A stretch of 64,000 bases of DNA from Candidatus Electrothrix communis (GTDB lineage: Bacteria; Desulfobacterota; Desulfobulbia; Desulfobulbales; Desulfobulbaceae). The position numbers and the translations under genes are program-made. Under the pieces are notes generated by a model that saw only the letters and a program-made list of their open reading frames with translations, searched no databases and had not been told where the DNA came from. Shown in pieces: positions 34,311-44,136 of this stretch; within the stretch, counting starts at the first letter, position 1; each line of letters opens with the position of its first letter. The stretch lies in assembly GCA_030644725.1 (NCBI GenBank), contig CP130629.1, positions 2,991,501-3,055,500 of the forward strand, written 5' to 3'.

Positions 34311-37115
34311 TTAGACTTTCTCAATCCGTGTTTTAATGTACTTCAACGGCGGGGTTCCAGACCATGTGCAGGCAAGATTAGGCGGCAGCAGGACATTGGT
34401 GTTGAAGCCTCCGACCTGCGGATATTTCGGATCGCCTTCCATGCCGTAATTGCCGCCGAATCCTCCGGCAGTGGCCAAAACCCCCTGGCGAATCCCCCAG
34501 GTCACCTTGGCTGTCGCTTTGGCTTCCCCCCAGGGTGAGCTAATGAGTACCTCATCGCCATCAGAGATATTGCGTTGCTTGGCATCCAGATAATTGATCC
34601 AGATCGGATTTGAACCGCATTTTTTCATCAGAGCCGGATTCCAGACGGTTGAGCAATGTTCATGCTCTAGTACTCTGAAATACCCGATGATCATGGGATA
34701 TTTATGGTCAGGCTTCAGCTCGGGCCAATCCGCATAGGGAGGAATATAATCAGGCAGGGCGTTGAGGCCAGCCTTTTCCGCTGCTGGATTGATGAAGTTA
34801 TACTTACCGGTCACCGTGTTGCCTGATGATCCGTATCCAGTTGGCGGGTTGAACGAGCCCCAGTCTCGGTATTTATAGAACTTTTGCGAATCCGTCACAA
34901 AATAGCCCTTCTCGTAAAGCTCGTCCAGAGTGATCTCTTGCCCACAGAGCTGATTGGTCATGTATTCTTCTTCGGATTGCCACGGGAAATATTCGCCGAA
35001 ACCGAGGCGTTCCGCCAAGCCGGTAAAGATGGCAACCACAGAGCGTGAATCATACATCGGCGCAATCGCCTTTTGGCCCAGCGAGATAAAGGACTCATAC
35101 ATCCAATCCGATATCACCCGGCTCTGCTCAAGATAGGTGCAATCCGGCAGGATCACATCACAGAGTTCTGTAGTATTGCTCATGAAGCAGTCAATTGCAC
35201 AGGAAAACTCCAGCTGCTCCATAGCTCGGCGCATCGAAGGTTCTGAGGAGTTGGACATAACCGGATTGCCGAAATAGCAGAGCATGGCCTTGAGTCGTCC
35301 GGCTTGGACATCCTTTTCAAAATAGGCGGGAATCCATCCCTTCCAGAGTTTGCTGCTGTTCAGTTTGAATTTTTCGGTATTATTAGGCGGCTTAGGCTGA
35401 TTGTCTCCCCAGGCTGAGGAGAGCTTCCGTTTACCGATCAGGCTCGGGCCGCCGGGTGCATCAAAACTCCCGACAAGTGCGTTCAGGGCCTGGATCGCCT
35501 GGGTAGCGTGCATCGCATTGGGAACCTGGGCCACGCCTGTCCAGGAGAGCGCGGCCGCAGCCGGAGCAGCAGCGGCAAATTCCCGAGCCAGCCGTTCAAT
35601 AGTCACAGCAGGAACCCCGCATATACTCTCTGCCCAAAAAGGGGTGCGGAGAATGCCATCTTCCTCGCCGAGCAGTCTCCTCCTGAAGGCAGCAAAACCG
35701 TAACACCATTCTTCAATAAAGGCCTTGTCGTACAGGTTCTCCGTCACCAGCACATAGGCCATGGCTAAGGCCATTGCCCCGTCCGTCCCAGGGATAATGG
35801 AAATCCATTCTGTTGCCGCTTCAGCGGTTTCACTTTGCCGAGGATCAACCATGACCAGCTTGGTTCCTTGCTTCATCGCCTGCTTCAACAGATTAAGCTT
35901 GCGTTGTCCGACAGAGGTTACCAGTTCGTTGATACCGAAGAGGAGGATGAATTCAGAATGGGCATAGTCAATCCAGGGACGCTTATCATTGCCGCAATGC
36001 TCGTTGGCCATCCGGTTCGGGTTATCGCACATTTGGCGATGGGTCGTTTTATTCGGGGTCCCGTAGGCAGTCATCACTGCGTCATGGCACCAGCTGTTGA
36101 AATCATTGCCTTGATGAAAGCCCACGGTCTTGGGGTCAAAGCTCTTTAAGCGGGAGGCGGTCAGATTCAGGGCCTCATCCCAAGAGGCTTTTCTGAATCG
36201 GCCGTTTTCACGGATCAGGGGCGTTTTGAGACGATAGGCTGAATAGGTGTTTTTATGGGCATTGGCCCCCTTGATGCAGAGTCGCCTGCCTCCCTTGGGA
36301 TCACCGTCCAGTCCTTTGCAACCAATGATGACCTGATCCCGGACCTTGACCTCCTGACCGCAGAGTCCGGCGCAGGTAGAGCAATGTGTTTTTATGGTGC
36401 AACCCGCTTTCTGATGAATTGCCCCCTGGCGAAGAGTTTTCGCTTGAGCGTCAAGATCAAGCAAGGTAAGGGCCTGAGCAAGTTTTTCCAGATCATTCGC
36501 CGGATCAGCTCCATCTGTCTCTGTCCGCACCGTTCGTGCTGCCTCAAGCACTGCCTGTGTCAAATCGGCCAATCCCTGGTAAAACTCAGTTCGGGCAGCA
36601 GAGCGAAACATTTCGCAAAAGGCATCAGCCCAACCCAGATGTTGAACCAGAAAAGCGCGTTGCTCCTCCTCTGTCCCTTGTTGTTCAGCCAAATAGGCCA
36701 TGAATTCCAGCTCAACCGCGATATGGTCGTCCAGATCCGGGTATGCGGGATTCTTATGCACACCGCTGTCGCGATAGACCTGACGTACCTCGAAAACCGG
36801 CTTCTGCATAACCAGAGGTTCTTCGCTGATATGGCAGGAGGCGTAAGGGAAAACAGGATTTTTTCCTGCATTGAGAAAGAGTTCTGCGTAATCATACCGC
36901 AGCTCGTTATAGAGTTCCTGGGCTGAGGCCCCGTGTAAGGCTGCGGTCATTTTGGTCAGGGCTGGGCGGAACTCGACCGCTGAGCTGCTGATTGCTGATT
37001 CGGTCAGCCGGGCAAGGAACGGATGTGTGCGCATCTCTTCAATGAAAGAAAGAGGGGTTTCGTCCTGATAAAGGAAGGAGAGGAAACAGTATACAGTTGT
37101 TTTTGCGTTGCGCAT
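34311..37115 (-). CDS. TorD-like chaperone fused to molybdopterin oxidoreductase (DMSO/polysulfide-reductase superfamily)
   Basis: 934 residues. Residues 1-~195 form a TorD/DmsD-type chaperone (LRYDYAELFLNAGKNP, PYASCH, DDHIAVELEFMAYLA). Residues ~238-934 are a complete bis-MGD oxidoreductase: a [4Fe-4S] motif C245-x2-C248-x3-C252-x27-C280, the HQGNDFNSW block, FILLFGINELVTS, WISIIPGTDGAMALA, and the C-terminal molydopterin-binding domain. The Mo-ligand Cys is probably in QMCDNP. There is no Tat signal, so it should be cytoplasmic, unlike PsrA or PhsA. No FeS or membrane subunit gene is adjacent. Substrate unknown; the neighbouring TauE/SafE exporter hints at sulfur chemistry. A fused chaperone is uncommon. 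Confidence 0.85.
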   Translation of the reverse strand: MRNAKTTVYCFLSFLYQDETPLSFIEEMRTHPFLARLTESAISSSAVEFRPALTKMTAALHGASAQELYNELRYDYAELFLNAGKNPVFPYASCHISEEPLVMQKPVFEVRQVYRDSGVHKNPAYPDLDDHIAVELEFMAYLAEQQGTEEEQRAFLVQHLGWADAFCEMFRSAARTEFYQGLADLTQAVLEAARTVRTETDGADPANDLEKLAQALTLLDLDAQAKTLRQGAIHQKAGCTIKTHCSTCAGLCGQEVKVRDQVIIGCKGLDGDPKGGRRLCIKGANAHKNTYSAYRLKTPLIRENGRFRKASWDEALNLTASRLKSFDPKTVGFHQGNDFNSWCHDAVMTAYGTPNKTTHRQMCDNPNRMANEHCGNDKRPWIDYAHSEFILLFGINELVTSVGQRKLNLLKQAMKQGTKLVMVDPRQSETAEAATEWISIIPGTDGAMALAMAYVLVTENLYDKAFIEEWCYGFAAFRRRLLGEEDGILRTPFWAESICGVPAVTIERLAREFAAAAPAAAALSWTGVAQVPNAMHATQAIQALNALVGSFDAPGGPSLIGKRKLSSAWGDNQPKPPNNTEKFKLNSSKLWKGWIPAYFEKDVQAGRLKAMLCYFGNPVMSNSSEPSMRRAMEQLEFSCAIDCFMSNTTELCDVILPDCTYLEQSRVISDWMYESFISLGQKAIAPMYDSRSVVAIFTGLAERLGFGEYFPWQSEEEYMTNQLCGQEITLDELYEKGYFVTDSQKFYKYRDWGSFNPPTGYGSSGNTVTGKYNFINPAAEKAGLNALPDYIPPYADWPELKPDHKYPMIIGYFRVLEHEHCSTVWNPALMKKCGSNPIWINYLDAKQRNISDGDEVLISSPWGEAKATAKVTWGIRQGVLATAGGFGGNYGMEGDPKYPQVGGFNTNVLLPPNLACTWSGTPPLKYIKTRIEKV

Positions 37116-37386
37116 TAAGCAGCCCCTAAAGGTTTATGATTGGTCTATCTGGTTCGTAGGCATGGTTCTTCTAGAGGAAATCTTTCTTGTTGATTTTGAT
37201 TATTTGTTCTGTAAATAATTTAAAAATCAATGTCATAGCTGTGAAAAATATGGTATATCATGGTTAGTCGTTTTTTGTCAACTGGACTTTCTGGAAGAAA
37301 GAACTGGAAATAACCAGAAAAATGAGGGTGATTGAGCTAGTCTTGTTACGGAAATCGGGCCTGCTGGTACGTTCGCGGAGGAGAAA

Positions 37387-38574
37387 ATGAGTAAGAGGAG
37401 ATGGAACCAATGGTGGATTATGTTGCTGGTCGCAGTGCTCTTGCTGAGCTGTCCACCCCTGCTTTCGGGGCAGGATAAGACAGCTACAATTACCCAGATT
37501 GAGCTATCTGGAAAATTGGCAGAGGTGGTTGCCAATACTCCCACCGGGACAGAGGCAGGACAGATCAATCTCCAGGCGGAAAAGGGTTTTGCCGGAATAC
37601 CGGGAGCTCCTCAGATTAACTATATTGTCGCCTTTCTCTGGGCGATTTGGGTTGGTTGGATTTTTACAACCGTGGGTGCCTTTGGGGGCATCATGGCTAG
37701 CGTCGGCCATTTGACCATATTCGGTCTCGGGATGTACGCAACGGGATTTAAAACAACCAGTCCTGAGTTGAACGCCTTGTTGACTGATACGATCAGGGCC
37801 TCTAATCAATATCTTGTTGGTTTGGCCGCATTGATTTCAACCTGTAGCTTTTATCGGATGAAGCGGCTGGTGGTGCCTCTGGGGCTGGCTCTGGGCCTGG
37901 GCAGTGTTGCTGGCGGGCTGCTGATTTCTTGGCTGACCGTAGGAAAAATACAGCTCAGTCAGTACATCGGCTGGTTTGGTTTGGCTGTTTTGGTTATCGG
38001 AGGAGTTATTTTTTATAGCACCACAGAGCGCAGTCGTTTCCAAAAAAGCAAGTCTGATGAGGCGGCCAAGGCCTTTCAGCGAGCCATGAAGGAACAAGGG
38101 GAAAACGATGACCAAGGAGTGGTTTTTCAGTCTTTCAGCCCGAGGAAAATAATCTTTTCTTTTTACGGCACAGAATTCAGCTTTAACCCGATCTTGGCTG
38201 TGGTTGGTGGAATGGTTATCTCCTCTATTTCTTCCTTCCTAGGGGTCGGCGGTGGTTTGCTCTATGTTCCTTTTTTGACCAGTATTATCGGTCTTCCTAT
38301 GTACATAGTGGCAGGGACCTCAGCCTTAGCTGTTTTGCTGAGCATGGTAACCAGTGTTTTTTCCTATGTGGTCCTGAAGGGTACTTTTATCAGCTGGGGT
38401 CTGGTGAGCATTGAGATGGTCGGGGTTGCGGTGGGGGCCTTTATCGGGCCTAAGACCCAAAAGTACATCCCGGAAAAATGGCTAAAATGGATATTTGTCG
38501 TCTTAGCCGCTTATGTAGGTGTCCAATATTTCAGCAAGGGATTCTTTGGTCAGAGTTGGCTGCCTCCGTTTTAA
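37387..38574 (+). CDS. TauE/SafE-family permease
   Basis: 395 residues. An N-terminal hydrophobic signal-like segment (WWIMLLVAVLLLSC) is followed by a periplasmic stretch of ~55 residues, then two groups of membrane helices separated by a charged cytoplasmic loop (about 215-260: TERSRFQKSKSDEAAKAFQ). Conserved TauE/SafE features: GAFGGIMASVGHL in the first half and FLGVGGGLLYVPFL in the second. The family exports sulfite, sulfoacetate or other organic anions. It is divergent from the molybdoenzyme gene across a 271-bp gap; a joint role in sulfur oxyanion handling is my inference. Confidence 0.85.
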   Translation: MSKRRWNQWWIMLLVAVLLLSCPPLLSGQDKTATITQIELSGKLAEVVANTPTGTEAGQINLQAEKGFAGIPGAPQINYIVAFLWAIWVGWIFTTVGAFGGIMASVGHLTIFGLGMYATGFKTTSPELNALLTDTIRASNQYLVGLAALISTCSFYRMKRLVVPLGLALGLGSVAGGLLISWLTVGKIQLSQYIGWFGLAVLVIGGVIFYSTTERSRFQKSKSDEAAKAFQRAMKEQGENDDQGVVFQSFSPRKIIFSFYGTEFSFNPILAVVGGMVISSISSFLGVGGGLLYVPFLTSIIGLPMYIVAGTSALAVLLSMVTSVFSYVVLKGTFISWGLVSIEMVGVAVGAFIGPKTQKYIPEKWLKWIFVVLAAYVGVQYFSKGFFGQSWLPPF

Positions 38575-38587
38575 CGAAAGGTTGTCC

Positions 38588-40939
38588 TCACCTCTCCCGC
38601 TTATTGTTGTACATCCGCCCATCGGCTGCATTCAGAAGCTCATCTTCCAGCTTCCCGTCGTCTGGGTAGAGAGCTGTGCCCATTGCTGCAGAAATAGTAA
38701 GTTTAAGAGTCAAGGAGAGCTGGCAGGGATTTTCCAGAGCTGTATTGACCTTATCGGTAACCTGCATCACATCATCATTGCTTTCTATCCCAGGGAGCAA
38801 CAGGATAAACTCATCCCCGCCTATTCGGGCAACCAAATCCTCCTCCCGCACTGAGGACAGCAGGCGACGGGCCACCTCCTGAAGAAGAAGATCACCGACA
38901 TCATGCCCGTGTTGGTCATTAACCGGTTTGAATTTATTCAGATCAATAAAAACCAAGCCCAATTTTGAACTGTTCTGTTCAGCTGTGGCCAGTTCCTGTT
39001 TTAATCGCTCATAAAAAAGCAATCTGTTGGCCAGCCCGGTAAGGCAATCATGATTGGCATTATAATAGAGCTGTTGTTCCATAATTTTGCGTTCTGTGAC
39101 ATCCGTGGCGATCTGAATTTTGACATCACGACCATCGAACCATTTAATAACCCGGTCATGGAGTTCATACCAACGTTTGTTAAAAGGATTTTGTCGTTCC
39201 CAGACATAGCTCTTGTTTGCATACTCATTGTTGTTGCGGAGGAGGTCGTTAGGGCAGAATTCGCAAGGGTCTTGGAGGTCTTTTTGTAATTCCTTCCAGC
39301 AGATGGAGCCGGTTATGTCGCCGAAAATTTCAGCAGCATATTGATTAAGAAAGAGGATCTCGTATGAATCCGTATCAATGACATACACCATTGCGTCCAT
39401 GCTGTCGAGGACTGTGAGGAGTCGTTGATGGGCGGATTTTAACGCTTCTTCCGCCTGTTTCCTCTCGCTTATCTCCCGGACAATGGTTACAAGACAAGCG
39501 GTGTTGTGGTCCGGTTCAATGTATTGAAGATGGATCTCAACCGGAATTTTGGTCCCGTTTTTATGCCGGAGCATGGTCTGGAAAAACAGGCTTTTTGTCT
39601 CACCCTCTGATAACTTGGCGACTACTTCTCTGAATGTTGCTTCTGTAATATCCGGTTTAATGGATAACGGAGTCATCTTCAGAAATTCTTCTGCACTATA
39701 ACCGACCTGGTTCTGCCCGCCCTGATTGACATAGGTAAAGAGCAGGGTTTCCGGGTCAAACATGAAAACGCTGTCAAGGGTCTTGTCTAAAACATTTTTA
39801 AAATGATTTAACTCCAGGCGAGTTGTTTCACGGCTTGCATAAAAGTTGATCAGGAGCCAACCGAGTGGTCCCAGCAAGACAAAGAGGACCAGGTTGAACA
39901 GCAGCAGGCTATAGCGGGCAGGTGTCAGATGTTCCTGCTCAATCCGGTCAAGAGGAAGTCGAGTTACCAGTTTCCAGTAATAGTCTCCAGCTTTGATTTT
40001 CTGTTTGCTCTGCCCGATCACTGTCGTACATCCTATACTTGAGGTTAAAGTGGAGGTCATGCCGTCGCTTAACGGGTGGATAGTTGCAAAGGTGAATAAA
40101 TTATCATCTGTCAGGAATTGTCCGGCAGGCTGTGTCGCAATCGTTTTCCAGGCTTCAGGATATCTGGCAGCAAAGGTACGGTTCGCTTTTTCCGGCCACA
40201 TAAAGGCCCAGTTATCATTCTGCTGTTCTCCATACAACCAATAACCGTCTCGATTCAGGAGCATAAGTTTGCCATTTAAATGATCAGTCGTCTCCTCAGC
40301 CAGTTGGTCCAGAATTTCCTGGCCTAAATAATTGAGAAGAACAGCACCCTGTTTTTTTCCGTCCTGGTCAAAGACAGGGGTGCCGAAACGGAGCACTGGT
40401 TTATAGGGAATCTCAATGGTGCAATGCTCCATATTCAAGTCAAAGGGGGAAATAAAGATTTCTCCCGGATTGAGCTTAATCGTATCCTGGAAATAGTAGC
40501 GTCTTCCCTTATGCTGGAGATCTTTTTTCGGCACGATAACACTCCAGCCTGCAATGAGATTGATTCGTATCTGCTCCATGCCGTTTTTGTCGAGCAATCT
40601 TATCTGGTCATAAGCCTGCCTATGTTGCGAAAAAAGACGCAGTGTTTGAGTGAAATTATTCAGCGAGTCCTTGGGATTTTCTTCATTGGTATATTCAGAG
40701 TATGATTCAGCTAGAATTTGCAGGTCAGTAGTGATATTGAGGAAGTTTTTGCGGATTCTCTGCTCATGGTGCTGGATAATATCTTTTTCTTCGCCTTTAT
40801 GTAAGGTATCCTGATGACTTCTTTCGTCCTGATAAAAGAGGAAGGAAATAAAGAAACTCAACAGCATGATCGGAAGAATCAGGAGGAGGAAGCAGTACAG
40901 TCTGTTGGGGCTATGTATGCTCTGAAACTGCTTTTGCAT
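38588..40939 (-). CDS. Sensor diguanylate cyclase (Cache-PAS-PAS-GGDEF)
   Basis: 783 residues. An N-terminal membrane helix (about 14-36) and a second at ~345-365 flank a periplasmic dCache-type sensor (~40-340). Two PAS domains follow (~375-490 with FMFDPETLLFTYVNQGG; ~500-620 with YVIDTDSYEILFLNQYAAEIFG). The GGDEF domain is intact: HDCLTGLANR, then GGDEF at 707-711, with the inhibitory I-site RxxD (REED, 698-701) five residues before it. So it should make cyclic di-GMP and be product-inhibited. A PilZ receptor is encoded at 8814-9251. Its stop is 14 bp from the TauE/SafE stop (convergent). Confidence 0.92.
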   Translation of the reverse strand: MQKQFQSIHSPNRLYCFLLLILPIMLLSFFISFLFYQDERSHQDTLHKGEEKDIIQHHEQRIRKNFLNITTDLQILAESYSEYTNEENPKDSLNNFTQTLRLFSQHRQAYDQIRLLDKNGMEQIRINLIAGWSVIVPKKDLQHKGRRYYFQDTIKLNPGEIFISPFDLNMEHCTIEIPYKPVLRFGTPVFDQDGKKQGAVLLNYLGQEILDQLAEETTDHLNGKLMLLNRDGYWLYGEQQNDNWAFMWPEKANRTFAARYPEAWKTIATQPAGQFLTDDNLFTFATIHPLSDGMTSTLTSSIGCTTVIGQSKQKIKAGDYYWKLVTRLPLDRIEQEHLTPARYSLLLFNLVLFVLLGPLGWLLINFYASRETTRLELNHFKNVLDKTLDSVFMFDPETLLFTYVNQGGQNQVGYSAEEFLKMTPLSIKPDITEATFREVVAKLSEGETKSLFFQTMLRHKNGTKIPVEIHLQYIEPDHNTACLVTIVREISERKQAEEALKSAHQRLLTVLDSMDAMVYVIDTDSYEILFLNQYAAEIFGDITGSICWKELQKDLQDPCEFCPNDLLRNNNEYANKSYVWERQNPFNKRWYELHDRVIKWFDGRDVKIQIATDVTERKIMEQQLYYNANHDCLTGLANRLLFYERLKQELATAEQNSSKLGLVFIDLNKFKPVNDQHGHDVGDLLLQEVARRLLSSVREEDLVARIGGDEFILLLPGIESNDDVMQVTDKVNTALENPCQLSLTLKLTISAAMGTALYPDDGKLEDELLNAADGRMYNNKRER

Positions 40940-41149
40940 AATTTTGCAGAGGGCAGGGAGGAGAAGTTGCCCTGAATAAGGTTCAGGAATTTGTACTTTT
41001 CGTGCTTCTTAAACCATAAATTAAATAAAAAGTAAATAACAGCCCCTTGTTTGGATAATTTTTATGTGTTTCAAGAACTGGTATTATTTGATCGTCGTAT
41101 TTGCCCCTGGATTTGCAGCCTGAACGCAAAGAGAAGAAGTCGAGGAATT

Positions 41150-41748
41150 TCAAATCATCGAGACAATATCCGGTGGTTGATACCGGGGTTAGGAAGTTTT
41201 ATGGTAATTGATCAGTGATCTCGGGCCAATCACGGGGAGAGCGATTTTACGGGCAGGTTTCTGATCGGGCCACAGGCCTGATGTGGCAGCAGACAGATAA
41301 CAGCAAAGTACAAGATTGGGAAGATGCCATTGCCCTTGCCTATGCCGAGGGCCTGAAGCAGGGCGGGTACACAGACTGGAGGCTTCGCAATGCCAAGGAG
41401 TTACAGAGCATCGTGGATTATACTTGATCTCCGCAGGCGACCTCCTCTTCGGCTATAGATCCTGTTTTTCAGACCACTCGAATCGACGCCCCGGATGGGC
41501 AGTTGCAATACCCGTATTTCTGGACCAGCACCAATCATCAGGACGGCAGGAATCATTACGACAGCGCAGTGTACATTACATTGCCTTGGGCAGGATGCAC
41601 GGCAGGATAATGGATGTTCATGGTGCAGGGGCGCAACGTAGCGATTCCAAGACTGGATATCCTGATGATTATCCGCAGTATTTCCGACCACAGGGGGGAT
41701 ATGCGTGTTGTGTTTAACTCTGTTCGCTGTATGCGGGATATTGAGTGA
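41150..41748 (+). pseudogene. DUF1566 (Lcl C-terminal) protein gene, multiply disrupted
   Basis: Reading across frames recovers a DUF1566 protein: YPVVDTGVRKFYGN, a stop, GERFYGQVSDRATGLMWQQ, GGYTDWRLRNAKELQSIVDYT, a TGA where the family has Arg, then SSAIDPVFQTTRI and YPYFWTSTNHQDG. A frame change follows at ~41600 into RIMDVHGAGAQRSDSKTG and another near 41695 back to DMRVVFNSVRCMRD. So at least two nonsense and two frameshift lesions are present. DUF1566 proteins are usually secreted. It lies in the gap between the diguanylate cyclase gene and the PiT gene. Confidence 0.8.
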
Positions 41749-41915
41749 TAAGGGGGGAGGCATGAGCCACTGGACAATGAAGAATGGCACTCCTCCTTAA
41801 TTGTCCCTTAATTACTCTTGGGCGTCGGGTAACGCCCGGTAAGGTGGGCCGACCAAAGAAAAGAAATAATTGTAAATGAGTTGTGGTCTTCCCTTATGAG
41901 GGCTCTTCGTGCGGG

Positions 41916-41958
41916 GAATCGGGCTCGTACTCTGAAGTAAGAAGTACGAGCCCGATTC
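41916..41958. terminator. Strong stem-loop, probably bidirectional terminator
   Basis: Perfect 15-bp inverted repeat (gaatcgggctcgtac / gtacgagcccgattc) with a 13-nt loop, 8 bp past the stop of the PiT gene on its strand. The plus strand has ggtttt after it; the minus strand has no T-run, so efficiency in that direction is uncertain. Confidence 0.6.
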
Positions 41959-41966
41959 GGTTTTAC

Positions 41967-43232
41967 TCAGCTGAAAATAGCCTTTAAGATAAAGAAAAAG
42001 ATCATCGCCATAAAAGCTCCTGCTGGCAGGGTGACCAGCCAGGAGATAATAATATTGAGCACCACTCGCAGGTCCAGAGCGCCAATGCCTCGGGCCAGAC
42101 CGACACCGAGCACAGAACCCACCAGGATATGGGTGGTGGAAACGGGCAGGCCGGTACGGGAGGCCAACACCACTGTGGAGGCCGCAGCAAGCTCAGCGCA
42201 GAATCCACGGGAAGGCGTCAGCTCGGTGATCTTGGTGCCCACAGTGAGCATAACCCGATAACCGAGGGTGACAAGCCCTGTCACGATTCCGGCGCCGCCG
42301 AGGAGGAGAACCCAAAAAGGCATCTCGGATTTCTGCATGACCTCACCGCCTGAAGAGACAATACTAACCACTGCCGCCAGCGGCCCGATACCGTTGGCTA
42401 CGTCATTGGAGCCGTGAGCAAAGGCCATTGAGCAGGCCGTGAAGAGCATCATCGGGGTGAAGACCTTTTCCACGCTGGCAAAATGAAAATCCCGATCCGC
42501 AGCCGGATCCTCCGCAACCTTACGAACCAGGGACCAGCCCAGCAGGGCCGTGAGCAGGCCGATAACGATGGCTGCCGCGAAACTCTGGCCAGCAGTCAGA
42601 TCGACATTCAGGTGCTTTAAGCCCTTGAACAGGGTAACCAGAGAGATGATAAAGCCGACCATGAAGATGTACAAGGGTGCATATTTCTTGGCATTCTTCA
42701 GCGGGTTATCTGTGTCGAAAATCAGTTTGCGGGTACTCATGACCAGAAGAAAGGCGATGGTCCCTCCCACAGCCGGGGAAACGACCCAGCTTGCAACAAT
42801 TGCCCCTATCTTTGACCAGTTAACAGCATCGGGTCCTATACCGACCAAGGCAAAACCCACCAAGGCACCCACGATAGAGTGGGTGGTGGAAACCGGCCAA
42901 CCTTTAGCTGAAGCAATCATCAGCCAGACAGCCGCAGCCAGCAGAGCGGCCAGCATACCATAGACCAAGATTTCCGGTTTATCTACTATGCTGGTGGGAT
43001 CAATAATTCCCTTGCGGATTGTCTTGGTGACATGCCCGCCAGCCAGCACAGCACCGGCAAATTCAAAAATAATAGCGATGCCGATGGCCTGTTTTACTGT
43101 AACCGCGCCCGCGCCCACAGAGGTTCCCATGGCATTGGCCAGGTCATTAGCCCCAACCCCCCAGGTCATGTACAGGCCGAAGATCATCGCCAGAATGATC
43201 AGAATTGTTCCATAGGCCGTTATCACTTCCAT
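41967..43232 (-). CDS. PiT-family inorganic phosphate transporter
   Basis: 421 residues, about ten membrane helices. Both PiT duplicated signatures are present: GANDLANAMGTSVGAG near the N-terminus and AHGSNDVANGIGPLA in the second half; GWPVSTTHSIVGALVG and GLPVSTTHILVGSVLG also repeat. It carries proton- or sodium-coupled phosphate (as metal phosphate) into the cell. Downstream at 43374 on the other side of a REP cluster lies its usual DUF47 partner, transcribed first; both are minus-strand. Confidence 0.93.
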   Translation of the reverse strand: MEVITAYGTILIILAMIFGLYMTWGVGANDLANAMGTSVGAGAVTVKQAIGIAIIFEFAGAVLAGGHVTKTIRKGIIDPTSIVDKPEILVYGMLAALLAAAVWLMIASAKGWPVSTTHSIVGALVGFALVGIGPDAVNWSKIGAIVASWVVSPAVGGTIAFLLVMSTRKLIFDTDNPLKNAKKYAPLYIFMVGFIISLVTLFKGLKHLNVDLTAGQSFAAAIVIGLLTALLGWSLVRKVAEDPAADRDFHFASVEKVFTPMMLFTACSMAFAHGSNDVANGIGPLAAVVSIVSSGGEVMQKSEMPFWVLLLGGAGIVTGLVTLGYRVMLTVGTKITELTPSRGFCAELAAASTVVLASRTGLPVSTTHILVGSVLGVGLARGIGALDLRVVLNIIISWLVTLPAGAFMAMIFFFILKAIFS

Positions 43233-43248
43233 TGTACCGCTCCTTATT

Positions 43249-43309
43249 GTAGGGGCAGGCTCCCGTGTCTGCCCGGTATAAAAGGGCGAACACAGGGGTT
43301 CGCCCCTAC
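43249..43309. repeat. REP-like repeat pair
   Basis: Two diverged arms: gtaggggcaggctcccgtg followed by tctgccc, then gggcgaacacaggggttcg followed by cccctac. Together they form an imperfect 61-bp inverted repeat. It lies between the DUF47 and PiT genes and resembles the element at 54580-54606. Confidence 0.65.
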
Positions 43310-43373
43310 GGTACCTGCCGCAAAAGCAGGTAAGATATTTCTTGTTTATTCTCTTGTCGTTACGCCATGCTGT

Positions 43374-44060
43374 TTACTTTGACAGGAACAACAGTAAACG
43401 ATCCGACATGTTTTCCGCCTGATCCGACATGTCGCCGATCAACGCGATAATCTTATACCAAAACATGACCGAGACAGGAGGCAGGCTGTCTTCCATGCTG
43501 AACAGGGCGCGTCTGATCTTATGCAGGGTTTGGTCGATATCATGCTCGCTCTTGCGCAGAGCATCTATCATTTTAATAACCTTGTCATGCTCCCTGCCCC
43601 CGAAGCCGACCTCGACCAATTCATCCAGCTCTTCGATGATTGATTTGGCTTCAGTACAGATGCCCAAAGTACTTACCAGCAGGGTGTTGAGCAGGTCTTT
43701 GATAGCATCAGGCACTTCCATGTCGCGACTGACCAGGATTTGACTTATCGCTTCAGCGTCATCAGCCAAGCAGTCCTGATCGTGCAGCAGTTCGAGCAGA
43801 TCCCTCCGGTCAACAGGCAGAAAAAGCGTTTTCGGCATATTGAGGCGAAAGACACTTTTTTGTTTATCCGCTGCTGTTTCCAGTTCACCGATCTGCTCGG
43901 CAATCTTTCCGACCTTCTCTCCGTCCTTTGCAAGAAGGGCCTCAAACAGAGGCTGTAGCAAAGATACGCAGCTGAACACCGTCCGCATATGTTCCTGAAT
44001 CGGCTTAAAGGGTGATTTGTGCAGGAGCCCGGCTAAGGGGCTGGTCGATCTCAACGTCAT
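43374..44060 (-). CDS. DUF47/PhoU-like Pit accessory protein
   Basis: 228 residues from the ATG at 44060, which has AAGGAGGG 7 nt upstream; the frame extends to 44087. An all-helical protein of the TIGR00153 family, PhoU-related: MRTVFSCVSLLQPLFEALL, LLELLHDQDCLADDAEAISQIL and LVEVGFGGREHDKVIKMI. These proteins are encoded with PiT transporters and modulate phosphate flux. It lies upstream of the PiT gene on the same strand with the REP element in between. Confidence 0.88.
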   Translation of the reverse strand: MTLRSTSPLAGLLHKSPFKPIQEHMRTVFSCVSLLQPLFEALLAKDGEKVGKIAEQIGELETAADKQKSVFRLNMPKTLFLPVDRRDLLELLHDQDCLADDAEAISQILVSRDMEVPDAIKDLLNTLLVSTLGICTEAKSIIEELDELVEVGFGGREHDKVIKMIDALRKSEHDIDQTLHKIRRALFSMEDSLPPVSVMFWYKIIALIGDMSDQAENMSDRLLLFLSK

Positions 44061-44136
44061 ATAATGCCCTCCTTGAAAAAGTTGCATTGAAAAGCTGCGT
44101 TGTATTCCACAATTCCCGTATCTTCAAGATATATTT

